Shown here piece by piece: positions 25,359 to 33,253 of a stretch of 64,000 nt of DNA. How positions within the stretch are numbered: the first letter of the stretch is position 1; the number at the start of each line of letters is the position of its first letter. A program made the position numbers and the translations under genes. The notes under the pieces were generated by a model. That model was not told where the DNA came from. It did no database searches and saw only the letters and a program-made list of their open reading frames with translations. Location: assembly GCA_045564455.1 (NCBI GenBank), contig JBJLHG010000002.1, positions 558,001 through 622,000 on the forward strand. Direction: 5' to 3'. Origin of the DNA: CASICS01 sp045564455. GTDB lineage: Bacteria > Pseudomonadota > Gammaproteobacteria > Magnimaribacterales > AG-339-G14.

Positions 25359-25967
25359 ATGTTAATTGCATTGCCTAAAGGAAGACTATTACCTGAAATA
25401 AAAAAACTTTTTTTAAAAATTGGAATTGAGTTTGACTCAGATTCAAGAAAGTTAATTATTGATACATCTGTAAAAGATTTTAAAGTAGCTATTTTAAGAA
25501 CTTGGGATATTCCTAAATTCGTAAATTATGGAGCAGCTGATATTGGAATCGTTGGGAAAGATATCTTATATGAGACCAATCTAGATAATAATTATTATGA
25601 AGCATTAGATTTAAAATTAGGTTTGTGCCGAATGTCTTTAGCTTCATTAGAAGATCAACTTCCCGCTAACAAAAAACTAAAAGTTGCTTCTAAATATCCC
25701 AATTTTGCAAAAAAATATTTTTCATCTATGTCGAGAGACATGGATTTATTAATTTTAAAAGGAGCAATTGAAATAGCTCCAATTCTAGGTCTTTCTGATT
25801 GCATAGTTGATTTAGTTCAAACAGGAAAAACATTAAAAGAAAACGGATTAAAAGAATTGGAAGAAATTTCTCAAATAAGCTCTCGTTTAATTGTCAATAA
25901 ATCGTCTTTTAAGTCTAAAAATAATTCCATTGGAAGCTTGATTAGGCTTTTGGAAGAAGAAATATGA
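25359..25967 (+). CDS. hisG: ATP phosphoribosyltransferase, short catalytic form
   Basis: HisG condenses ATP with PRPP in the first step of histidine synthesis. 'IALPKGRLLPEIKKLF' opens the protein. 'YGAADIGIVGKDIL' and the PRPP loop region 'DCIVDLVQTGKTLKENG' follow. At 202 residues it is the short form that lacks the C-terminal regulatory domain and in known cases needs HisZ, which is not in this window. It sits in murA-hisG-hisD order as in Pseudomonas and overlaps hisD by 4 bases. Confidence 0.95.
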   Translation: MLIALPKGRLLPEIKKLFLKIGIEFDSDSRKLIIDTSVKDFKVAILRTWDIPKFVNYGAADIGIVGKDILYETNLDNNYYEALDLKLGLCRMSLASLEDQLPANKKLKVASKYPNFAKKYFSSMSRDMDLLILKGAIEIAPILGLSDCIVDLVQTGKTLKENGLKELEEISQISSRLIVNKSSFKSKNNSIGSLIRLLEEEI

Positions 25968-27283
25968 AAAATCTTTTTTATAAAGAAAGCTCTTACGAAG
26001 AATTTATTAATTCTTTCAAGGATGTAAATAATTTAGATCTTTTAGATTCAGTTAAAGATCAGGTAAGTTCAATTTTAAATGAAATCAAAGTTTCAAAAGA
26101 TAACGCTTTGATAGCTTTTTCAAAAAAATATGATAACTATGACTGCACCTCAATTAATGAGTTAATTTATTCGAAAGAAGATTTTAAAAAAGCATTTGAT
26201 TCTTATGATCCAAAAATATTATCAGCACTAGAATATTTAAAACAGCGAATACTTAAATTCCATTCAGAAATACCTATATCTAGTTGGAAAGTAAATGACG
26301 ATGCTTTTAATACATATGGTCAAATAAGCAGACCTATAAAGAGAGTAGGACTATATGCGCCTGGAGGAACAGCAGTATATCCATCTTCTATTCTCATGAC
26401 TTCTGTTCTAGCAAGTTTAGCTGGGGTAGAGGAAGTTATGCTAGCTTTTCCACCTAGTGATATAGAAATAACCAATCTAATGCTCGCTACAGCTCATATT
26501 GGAGGTGTCACAGAGGCTATTGGTATAGGCGGAGCGCAATCTATTGGCGCTATGGCTTACGGTACAGAATCAATAAAAAAAGTAGATAAAATATTTGGAC
26601 CAGGCAATCAATATGTCGCAGAAGCAAAGAGACAAGTTTATGGGATAGTTGGAATTGATTCGCTTACAGGCCCTTCAGAAGTAATGATTATTGCAGATAA
26701 ATCTGCAAATCCAGAATTTATTGCCGCGGATCTTCTTGCTCAAGCAGAGCACGGAGCTAATTCAGCTTGCCATTTAATAGTTATAGAAGAAGGTGTTAAA
26801 GAAAATGTTTTAGAATCTCTTGAAATTCAATTAAAAAACACTATACGGTCCTCTATGGCTAGGGAATCTATAAGTAAATATTCTTATCTAATCGAAGTAA
26901 AAGATATAAAAGACGCAGAAAAAATATGCAATTTAATTCATCCCGAGCACTTGCAAATTGCTACTGAAAACATAAATGATATTAACCTAGAAAATTTCTC
27001 TGCAGGCGCGATTTTTGTCGGCACTACTAATTCAGCAGTTTTTGGAGACTATTGTGCTGGACCTAGTCATGTAATCCCTACTAATGGAGCCAGTAGGTTT
27101 AGTTCCCAAGTAAGTTTAAGAGATTTTTATGTCACTTCTTCTTTCTCAAAGATTACTGAAAATTTTGATACAGATGAACTAGATAAAGTAATTGATAATT
27201 CAATTGAAATCGCAGAGTTAGAAGGGCTTTATGCTCATGCTGAAGCTCTTAGACTAAGAAAGAATAAATTAAGCTCTAATTAG
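25964..27283 (+). CDS. hisD: Histidinol dehydrogenase
   Basis: HisD oxidises histidinol to histidine in two NAD+-dependent steps. Typical motifs are 'YAPGGTAVYPSSILM', 'IGGAQSIGAMAYGTESI', 'KIFGPGNQYVAEAKRQV', 'GPSEVMIIAD' and 'QAEHGANS'. Length (439 aa) is normal. hisC, which follows in Pseudomonas, is missing from this place. The 3' end overlaps the convergent protease gene by 8 bases. Confidence 0.97.
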   Translation: MKNLFYKESSYEEFINSFKDVNNLDLLDSVKDQVSSILNEIKVSKDNALIAFSKKYDNYDCTSINELIYSKEDFKKAFDSYDPKILSALEYLKQRILKFHSEIPISSWKVNDDAFNTYGQISRPIKRVGLYAPGGTAVYPSSILMTSVLASLAGVEEVMLAFPPSDIEITNLMLATAHIGGVTEAIGIGGAQSIGAMAYGTESIKKVDKIFGPGNQYVAEAKRQVYGIVGIDSLTGPSEVMIIADKSANPEFIAADLLAQAEHGANSACHLIVIEEGVKENVLESLEIQLKNTIRSSMARESISKYSYLIEVKDIKDAEKICNLIHPEHLQIATENINDINLENFSAGAIFVGTTNSAVFGDYCAGPSHVIPTNGASRFSSQVSLRDFYVTSSFSKITENFDTDELDKVIDNSIEIAELEGLYAHAEALRLRKNKLSSN

Positions 27284-28025
27284 AGATTAATTCAAAACTC
27301 TCCATAGCTATATCTACTGGAATAGCAAAATTTAAGCCCTGACTTCCTCCCGAGGTGCTTTCTATAAAATTAGTAATACCCACAAGTCTTCCTTTTTCAT
27401 CTATTAAGGCTCCTCCAGAATTACCCGGATTTATAGAAGCATCTGTCTGAATAAACGATCCATTTTTATTTTTAAACTGTCGATTAATTGCGCTTACAAT
27501 ACCGATGCTAAAAGATTGTCCTAAACCTTGAGGATTTCCTACAGCAATAACAGTTTCACCAACTCTAAGGTTGTCTATATTTTCCCTCACTTTTATTGGA
27601 GTATATTCACCTTCGTTGATGATTTTAATAACTGCAACATCCGCATCTAAATCAAATCCAGAAATAAGTCCTTCAGATGTGTTTCCATCGCTAAATTCAA
27701 TAATTAATTTTTGATTATTTTTAAATGCATCATCTATTACATGAAAATTAGTAATTATTTCTCCTTTTTTAGAGACAATGACACCAGATCCATTAGGAAT
27801 AAAACCTGTTTTTATGACTTGTTTCCATCTTTTCATTCCGAGTAAATTAGATCTTTCTTGCCAAGCTTTCCATTTTTTTATACTCCAAATATTCACTACT
27901 GAAGGGGAGGTGGCTTCTAAAATATCTGGTAAATTTTTATTCGGATACAAGTTTAGAAATAAAATTCCAGATAAGCTTCCTAAAGCTAACCATAAAGAAA
28001 TAGATTTAATTATTTTTTTATTCAT
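27276..28025 (-). CDS. DegS/AlgW-like membrane-anchored serine protease lacking a PDZ domain
   Basis: The 249-residue protein has an N-terminal membrane anchor (about residues 8-26) and a trypsin-like HtrA protease domain. The triad is H95 ('ITNFHVIDD'), D129 ('DLDADVAVIKI') and S203 ('NPGNSGGAL'). DegS and AlgW normally have about 350-390 residues, with a C-terminal PDZ domain that senses misfolded outer-membrane proteins and unleashes RseA/MucA cleavage. Here the chain stops at the end of the protease domain. It lies where algW sits next to the his genes in Pseudomonas. Without PDZ its control must differ. Confidence 0.87.
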   Translation of the reverse strand: MNKKIIKSISLWLALGSLSGILFLNLYPNKNLPDILEATSPSVVNIWSIKKWKAWQERSNLLGMKRWKQVIKTGFIPNGSGVIVSKKGEIITNFHVIDDAFKNNQKLIIEFSDGNTSEGLISGFDLDADVAVIKIINEGEYTPIKVRENIDNLRVGETVIAVGNPQGLGQSFSIGIVSAINRQFKNKNGSFIQTDASINPGNSGGALIDEKGRLVGITNFIESTSGGSQGLNFAIPVDIAMESFELISN

Positions 28026-28030
28026 ATGAG

Positions 28031-28060
28031 TTGGAAATTATATCCTCTCTGGGGTAATAT
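28031..28060 (+). promoter_or_regulatory. Predicted sigma-70 promoter of rplM-rpsI(-petABC)
   Basis: TTGGAA (28031-28036) and TAATAT (28055-28060) are spaced by 18 bases in the 65-base spacer between the divergent protease and rplM. The implied leader of about 25 bases holds a tiny ccct/aggg hairpin (about 28066-28076) followed by 'ggagta', possibly part of the rplM ribosome site. Confidence 0.55.
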
Positions 28061-28090
28061 TCACGCCCTCTTAGGGAGTAAACATAAAAT

Positions 28091-28519
28091 ATGAGAACGA
28101 AAAGTTACAAATCGATCGATATAGAAGAAAAATGGCACCTAGTTGATGCTGAAGATAAAACTTTAGGTAGGTTATCTGCTAAAGTTTCTTCAATTTTAAT
28201 GGGAAAAAATAAAGCTCAATATACTCCTAATAGTAATCTTGGCGATTATGTTGTCATTATTAATGCCGAAAAAATTAAAGTAACAGGGCAAAAAGAAACT
28301 CAAAAAACTTACTACAAGCATTCAGGGTTTCCTGGAGGACTTAAATCATCTACTTTTATTGATCTTCTAGAAAAAAATCCAGAAGAAATTATCCATAATG
28401 CAGTAAAAGGAATGCTGCCTAAAAATAAACTTGCTAATGATATAATAAATAAATTGAAGATTTATAAAGGCAATGATCACCCTCATCAGGGGCAAAACCC
28501 AATTAAAATGGAAGCATAA
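28091..28519 (+). CDS. rplM: 50S ribosomal protein uL13
   Basis: L13 is an early-assembly protein of the large subunit. The 142 residues match the family throughout: 'WHLVDAEDKTLGRLSAKVSS', 'GDYVVIINAEKIKVTGQK', 'YYKHSGFPGGLK' and 'KGMLPKNKLA'. It is paired with rpsI 2 bases downstream, the universal bacterial L13-S9 operon. Confidence 0.97.
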   Translation: MRTKSYKSIDIEEKWHLVDAEDKTLGRLSAKVSSILMGKNKAQYTPNSNLGDYVVIINAEKIKVTGQKETQKTYYKHSGFPGGLKSSTFIDLLEKNPEEIIHNAVKGMLPKNKLANDIINKLKIYKGNDHPHQGQNPIKMEA

Positions 28520-28521
28520 AA

Positions 28522-28914
28522 ATGGCAGCTGAATACACGTACGCAACAGGTAGAAGAAAGACATCCACTGCAAGAGTTTATCTCTCAAAAGGAGAAGGTA
28601 TCATATTAGTAAATGATCTACCTTTAGAAGAATACTTTGGCAGAGAAGTTGCTAAAATCTTGGTAAATCAGCCATTTGTTCTTTTAGAATTGGAAAATAA
28701 ATTTGATGTAAATATCAAAGTATCTGGTGGGGGATCTTTTGGACAAGCTGGCGCTATAAGGCATGGAATAGCAAGAGCATTAGAAAAATATGATTCTGAA
28801 AATAGGTCTAGTCTTAAAACCGCAGGTTACTTAACTAGAGATTCTAGAAAAGTTGAAAGGAAAAAAGTTGGTTTAGTTAAAGCGAGAAAATCAAAACAAT
28901 TTAGTAAAAGATAA
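28522..28914 (+). CDS. rpsI: 30S ribosomal protein uS9
   Basis: S9 contacts P-site tRNA through its C-terminal tail. The protein shows 'YATGRRKTSTARVYL', 'VSGGGSFGQAGAIRHGIARAL' (in part) and ends with the basic 'VKARKSKQFSKR', with the invariant C-terminal Lys-Arg. Length (130 aa) is standard. petA begins 7 bases after the stop. Confidence 0.97.
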   Translation: MAAEYTYATGRRKTSTARVYLSKGEGIILVNDLPLEEYFGREVAKILVNQPFVLLELENKFDVNIKVSGGGSFGQAGAIRHGIARALEKYDSENRSSLKTAGYLTRDSRKVERKKVGLVKARKSKQFSKR

Positions 28915-28921
28915 AAATTCA

Positions 28922-29518
28922 ATGGTACAGCCTTCCTCTCCTCCTAATCCTGGTAGAAGAAAATTCTTAACAAATGTTACTGGTCTCATGGGAGCTATTG
29001 GAGCTTTTTTCGTAGCCATTCCTTTTTTAAGCGCTTTTAAACCAAGCGCTAGAGCAGAAGCGGCAGGTGCTCCTGTGCAAGTAGACATCTCTTCTATTAA
29101 TCCTGGAGAAATGATGATAGTGGAGTGGAGAGGTAAACCAGTTTTTGTTGTAAAACTTTCTACAGACACAGTAAAACTGGTTTCTCAAAATTTAGACAGA
29201 TTAGCTGACCCGAACATGGAAACGCCTGCTCAACCTGAATACGCAAAAAATGAAATAAGGTCTAGAAAGGAAGGGGTAGCAATAATTACAGGGGTCTGTA
29301 CTCACTTAGGCTGCTCACCAAAATATTATCCAGATATAGGATCAACAGAATTTGATCCGGATTGGCAAGGGGGATTTTTCTGTCCGTGTCATGGATCTAA
29401 ATTTGATCTTCTTGGAAGAGTCTACGCAGGAGTTCCTGCTCCCACTAATATGGAAGTACCACCCCATTACTTTGCGAAAGAAAATATTTTAATTATTGGT
29501 TCAGATGGAGTTGCATAA
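28922..29518 (+). CDS. petA: Ubiquinol-cytochrome c reductase iron-sulfur (Rieske) subunit
   Basis: This is the Rieske 2Fe-2S subunit of the bc1 complex. The N-terminus carries a twin-arginine motif 'GRRKFLT' and a membrane anchor. The cluster ligands are in 'CTHLGCSPKYY' (C126, H128) and 'CPCHGSKFD' (C154, H157), with the disulfide cysteines between. Length (198 aa) is normal. It opens the petA-petB-petC operon directly after rpsI; petB begins one base before its stop ends. Confidence 0.96.
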   Translation: MVQPSSPPNPGRRKFLTNVTGLMGAIGAFFVAIPFLSAFKPSARAEAAGAPVQVDISSINPGEMMIVEWRGKPVFVVKLSTDTVKLVSQNLDRLADPNMETPAQPEYAKNEIRSRKEGVAIITGVCTHLGCSPKYYPDIGSTEFDPDWQGGFFCPCHGSKFDLLGRVYAGVPAPTNMEVPPHYFAKENILIIGSDGVA

Positions 29519-30774
29519 TGGCTGCTAATGAAAAAAAATCAAATGGAATTACTGCATGGATAGATAGTAGATTTCCTGTAACAGATTTACTTGAAAGACA
29601 TTTATCCAAATACCCTGCACCAACAAATCTTAACTTTTGGTATCTCTTTGGATTTTTAATGATTATTGTTTTAGCCATGCAAATTCTTACAGGGTTATGG
29701 CTAATGATGAATTACACGAATACTGCTGAAGAAGCTTTTTCTTCAGTCGAATACATCATGAGAGACGTTGAGTATGGCTGGCTACTAAGATATCTTCATG
29801 CAGCAGGGGCTTCGGCTTTTTTTGCATTAATATATTTACACATGTTCAGAGGAATGATGTATGGATCTTATCAAAAACCTAGAGAGCTTATCTGGGTTGG
29901 TGGATGGCTTACTTATGTTCTTTTGTGCGCTGAAGGCTTCACTGGTTATGTTCTTCCTTGGGGACAAATGTCTTTTTGGGCAGCCCAAGTAATTATCTCT
30001 TTACTTGGATCTATTCCATTAGTTGGTGAAGATCTGGCTACTTGGATAAGAGGGGATTATTTAATTTCAGGAATTACTCTTTCTAGGTTATTTGCCTTTC
30101 ACGTTGTCTTGCTTCCAATAATGATTATTGCTGTTGTTTTTTTTCATGTTCTGGCTTTACATGAAATAGGTTCTAATAATCCCGATGGAATTGATGTAAA
30201 AAAACATGTCGACAAAGATGGCGTTCCTCTTGATTCAAAACCATTCTACCCCTACGACATAACTCATGATGTCTATGCACTTGGCGTATTTCTCCTTGTC
30301 TTCTGCACTGTTGTGTTTTTTTTCCCAGAGGGAGGAGGATATGTTCTCGAATATGTAAATTTTGAACCCGCTAATCCTTTATCAACTCCTGCACATATTG
30401 TCCCTTCATGGTATTTCACACCTTTTTATGCAATGTTAAGAGCTGTAGATTTTTCGCTATTTGGTTTAACAGCTAAATTTTTAGGATTTGTATGTATGGC
30501 AGGTGGAATAGCAATTTTTGCTGCTCTACCGTGGCTTGATAGAAGTCCAGTTAAATCTATTAAATATAAAGGAGTTTGGAGTAAAGCTTTTCTTACAGGT
30601 TTTGTTATAAGTTTCTTTGTCTTGGGATATCTAGGCGCTGTTCCTCCTACAGACCTAAAAAATCTTTTGGCTAAAGTCTTTACTGTTATATATTTCTCCT
30701 ACTTTTTATTGATGCCGATTTATACAAGATTAGAAACTTGTAAGCCAGTTCCAGAAAGAGCACCAAATCTTTAA
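29518..30774 (+). CDS. petB: Cytochrome b subunit of the bc1 complex
   Basis: Cytochrome b holds the two hemes and the quinol oxidation and reduction sites. The 418-residue membrane protein has eight helices, the heme-ligand region 'RYLHAAGASAFFALIYLHMF' and 'GYVLPWGQMSFW'. The Qo site motif is PEGG ('FFPEGGGYV') rather than the PEWY/PDWY of most bacteria and mitochondria. The 'PAHIVPSWYFTPFYAMLR' segment confirms the family. It is cotranscribed with petA and petC. Confidence 0.96.
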   Translation: MAANEKKSNGITAWIDSRFPVTDLLERHLSKYPAPTNLNFWYLFGFLMIIVLAMQILTGLWLMMNYTNTAEEAFSSVEYIMRDVEYGWLLRYLHAAGASAFFALIYLHMFRGMMYGSYQKPRELIWVGGWLTYVLLCAEGFTGYVLPWGQMSFWAAQVIISLLGSIPLVGEDLATWIRGDYLISGITLSRLFAFHVVLLPIMIIAVVFFHVLALHEIGSNNPDGIDVKKHVDKDGVPLDSKPFYPYDITHDVYALGVFLLVFCTVVFFFPEGGGYVLEYVNFEPANPLSTPAHIVPSWYFTPFYAMLRAVDFSLFGLTAKFLGFVCMAGGIAIFAALPWLDRSPVKSIKYKGVWSKAFLTGFVISFFVLGYLGAVPPTDLKNLLAKVFTVIYFSYFLLMPIYTRLETCKPVPERAPNL

Positions 30775-30777
30775 ATA

Positions 30778-31440
30778 ATGAAATATTTACTTTTCGTTTT
30801 TCTTTTTGTATCTTCAATAAGTTTCTCAGCTTCTGGTGAATTAAGCTGTGGATCAATCGAATGTGACGATTTTATAGCTGATACTTCCAACTTAGCTTCA
30901 TTGCAAGATGGTTTAACGACCTATATGAACTATTGTTATGGATGTCACTCTTTACAATATTCTAGATATAATAGAATCGCTAAAGATTTAAAAATCCCTT
31001 TAGAGCTTTATGAACAACATTTAATCTTCGACGGCTCTAAACCCGGAGAGTTAATGAAGATCAGTATGAAAACTAAAGATGCTGTAAATTGGATCGGAGC
31101 AAATCCTCCAGATCTAACTTTAGAAGCTAGGATTAGAAAACCTAGTTGGATTTATACATACTTGAGAAAATTTTACCCGGATGCATCTAGACCATATGGA
31201 GTCAATAATGAAGTTTATAGTAATGTATCAATGCCTCATGTCTTAGAGGATCTACAAAGCAGCTTAACTGAAAATGATTTTGATGAATTAATCTATAACT
31301 TAACCAATTTTATGGTTTATGTTTCGGATCCCTCAGCTAATGAAAGAAAAAGAATTGGAGTATATGTTTTATTATTTCTGTTACTATTCACTTCCTTCGC
31401 TTATCTCACTTATAGAGAATTTAAGAAGGACCTAAAGTAA
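30778..31440 (+). CDS. petC: Cytochrome c1 subunit of the bc1 complex
   Basis: Cytochrome c1 passes electrons from the Rieske protein to soluble cytochrome c. A signal peptide covers residues 1-19. The c-type heme site is C53-Y-G-C56-H57, inside 'YCYGCHSLQYSRYNR'. 'NWIGANPPDLTL' is family-typical. A single C-terminal helix (about 194-213) anchors it in the inner membrane. The axial methionine is likely in 'NVSMPHVL'. sspA follows after 7 bases. Confidence 0.95.
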   Translation: MKYLLFVFLFVSSISFSASGELSCGSIECDDFIADTSNLASLQDGLTTYMNYCYGCHSLQYSRYNRIAKDLKIPLELYEQHLIFDGSKPGELMKISMKTKDAVNWIGANPPDLTLEARIRKPSWIYTYLRKFYPDASRPYGVNNEVYSNVSMPHVLEDLQSSLTENDFDELIYNLTNFMVYVSDPSANERKRIGVYVLLFLLLFTSFAYLTYREFKKDLK

Positions 31441-31447
31441 AAATGTA

Positions 31448-32083
31448 ATGAGCTTACTAAATAACAGATCCACCATGGTTTTATTTCATGATGAAATGGG
31501 CCATAGAAGTCAAAAAGTTAGAATTGTCTTATCAGAAAAAGGAATCGCATGTGATTTCGAGCCCATAGACGTTTCTAAAATTCCTTCAGAAATAATGGAA
31601 GTAAACCCATCTGGATCTTTGCCGTTATTGATAGATAGAGAGCTTTCTTTGTACCATTCAGGCCTTATAGTTGAATACTTGGATGAAAGATTCCCTCATC
31701 CACCATTACTACCTGTTTATCCTGTTGCTAGAGCTCAAACAAGATTAATCCTAAATAGAATTGAAGAGGATTGGGCAACAAATCTTGACACTCTAGAAAA
31801 TCCTAGATCTTCAAAATCTGAAAAAACCAAAAGTAAAAAACTTCTTGAAAAAAATATTTTAAACTCATTATCACTTTTTGATGAGCAGCCTTTTTTTAGA
31901 AGTGAAGAGTTTACGGTCCTTGATGCAGTTATAATCCCTATTTTATTTAGGTTGTCTTACTATGGAATTAAAATCCCTGTTTCAAAAGCAGCTAATGGGT
32001 TAAATGGTTACATGAAAAGGGTGTCGTCTTTAAAAAGTTTTTTGGACAGCAAAACTGAATTAGAAATAGAAAATTTAATTTAA
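31448..32083 (+). CDS. sspA: Stringent starvation protein A (GST-fold)
   Basis: SspA is a GST-like protein that binds RNA polymerase with sigma-70 and affects stationary-phase and stress transcription. Diagnostic segments are 'SQKVRIVLSEKGIACDFEPI' and 'EYLDERFPHPPLLPVYPVAR', the latter with the PHP patch needed for RNAP binding. Length is 211 aa. It follows petABC, as in many gammaproteobacteria, but sspB, which normally follows, is missing. The 3' end overlaps lpoA by 9 bases. Confidence 0.92.
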   Translation: MSLLNNRSTMVLFHDEMGHRSQKVRIVLSEKGIACDFEPIDVSKIPSEIMEVNPSGSLPLLIDRELSLYHSGLIVEYLDERFPHPPLLPVYPVARAQTRLILNRIEEDWATNLDTLENPRSSKSEKTKSKKLLEKNILNSLSLFDEQPFFRSEEFTVLDAVIIPILFRLSYYGIKIPVSKAANGLNGYMKRVSSLKSFLDSKTELEIENLI

Positions 32084-33235
32084 TTCTTGAATGACTTTAC
32101 CTGCCTTAAAAGAAACTTTTAAAGGTCTTATCGTTATAGTTTCTCCATCATAATGGTAATTACCCAATAGACCAAAATATCCATTTCCATAATTAATACT
32201 GTTGATTAAATCAAAGCCTAAAGAATAATAAATTTTTTCTTCAGGTGAATATTTATGAAAATTAACCGCTCCTAAATTAACTTTATTTAAAAGAATTGGG
32301 TATTCAAGACCTTGCGTGTCTTCAAGATCATCAAAAGATGCACTTTGATTCCACGAATCAAAGTGATTAGGCAGATTATAAATTTGGATTCCAAAAAGAA
32401 GGTTATATTTAAAGGCGGGTACAATTCTTTTTGCTATATTAGAATTAGAACTCACTATTACACTTGTAATATCTTTTCTATATCTTGGAGTCATTTTTAA
32501 GTCTCTTCCTAGAGTTGACTGAAGGTCTCTTTTTCTGCTCTGACTTTTAGTTATCTCAAAAATTGAAGCTATTTGGTTTTCAAAGTTTTTATCGCTTCTA
32601 ATTAAAATAAAAGATTTTTCCCTTGTTTTTTGATTAACATTAGGAAAAGCGCTATTAAACTTTTCTAACTCAGATATATTTTTTGAAATAAAAATAAACT
32701 TATTAAAATTAAAATCCTCATTAAGAGATAGTTGATTGAGATAATTTTGGGTTTTCAAACTAATTATATTTTCATTAAATAGCAGATTTTGATTTTCTTC
32801 TAAATCAATAAGTAAGAAATTTTTATCTAAACTTTTCGCGCAGTTAGCGATGATTGATTTATGAAGATTAAAGTTAATAATTATTTTTTTTCCTTTAATA
32901 AAATTAATTTTATTACAAATATTTTTACTTTCATTTATTTCAATAAAATTAACTTTTTTATTTGCATTATTTAAAGATTTTTGGAAAAAAAAAGCACTCT
33001 TAGCTCCCTCCAGAAAATTAGAAATATTTTTTGATTGTGAGTTTTGATAAAAAATATGAAAATCATATCTTTGCACGGACGAAGATATATCTTTTAATAA
33101 ATTTTTACTTATTTTATTTGGAGTCTCTTCTATATAAAAATTGGAAATTCTAGAATTGCTAGATGAAGCACAGCAAGTTAGGATTAACAAAAACAATGCT
33201 GAAATTAAAATTTTTTTTGGAGAAATATTATTCAT
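32075..33235 (-). CDS. lpoA: LpoA/LppC-like outer-membrane lipoprotein, short form
   Basis: LpoA activates the peptidoglycan synthase PBP1A from the outer membrane. The protein has a lipoprotein signal with cysteines at 21-22. Its C-terminal half matches the LpoA periplasmic-binding-protein-like domain: 'RYRKDITSVIVSSNSNIAKR', 'FGIQIYNLPNH' and 'GLLGNYHYDGETITIRPL'. At 386 aa it lacks much of the N-terminal TPR-like domain of the 600-680 aa E. coli and Haemophilus proteins. Its divergence from rsmI matches the yraM/yraL pair of E. coli. Confidence 0.82.
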   Translation of the reverse strand: MNNISPKKILISALFLLILTCCASSSNSRISNFYIEETPNKISKNLLKDISSSVQRYDFHIFYQNSQSKNISNFLEGAKSAFFFQKSLNNANKKVNFIEINESKNICNKINFIKGKKIIINFNLHKSIIANCAKSLDKNFLLIDLEENQNLLFNENIISLKTQNYLNQLSLNEDFNFNKFIFISKNISELEKFNSAFPNVNQKTREKSFILIRSDKNFENQIASIFEITKSQSRKRDLQSTLGRDLKMTPRYRKDITSVIVSSNSNIAKRIVPAFKYNLLFGIQIYNLPNHFDSWNQSASFDDLEDTQGLEYPILLNKVNLGAVNFHKYSPEEKIYYSLGFDLINSINYGNGYFGLLGNYHYDGETITIRPLKVSFKAGKVIQELN

Positions 33236-33253
33236 ACTGAAGGAACATTATAT

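Noticed and set aside
28130..28147. TGGCAC-like -24 element of a sigma-54 promoter near rplM
   Set aside because: The -12 part does not match and it lies inside the rplM coding region; no convincing -24/-12 promoter was found in the window.
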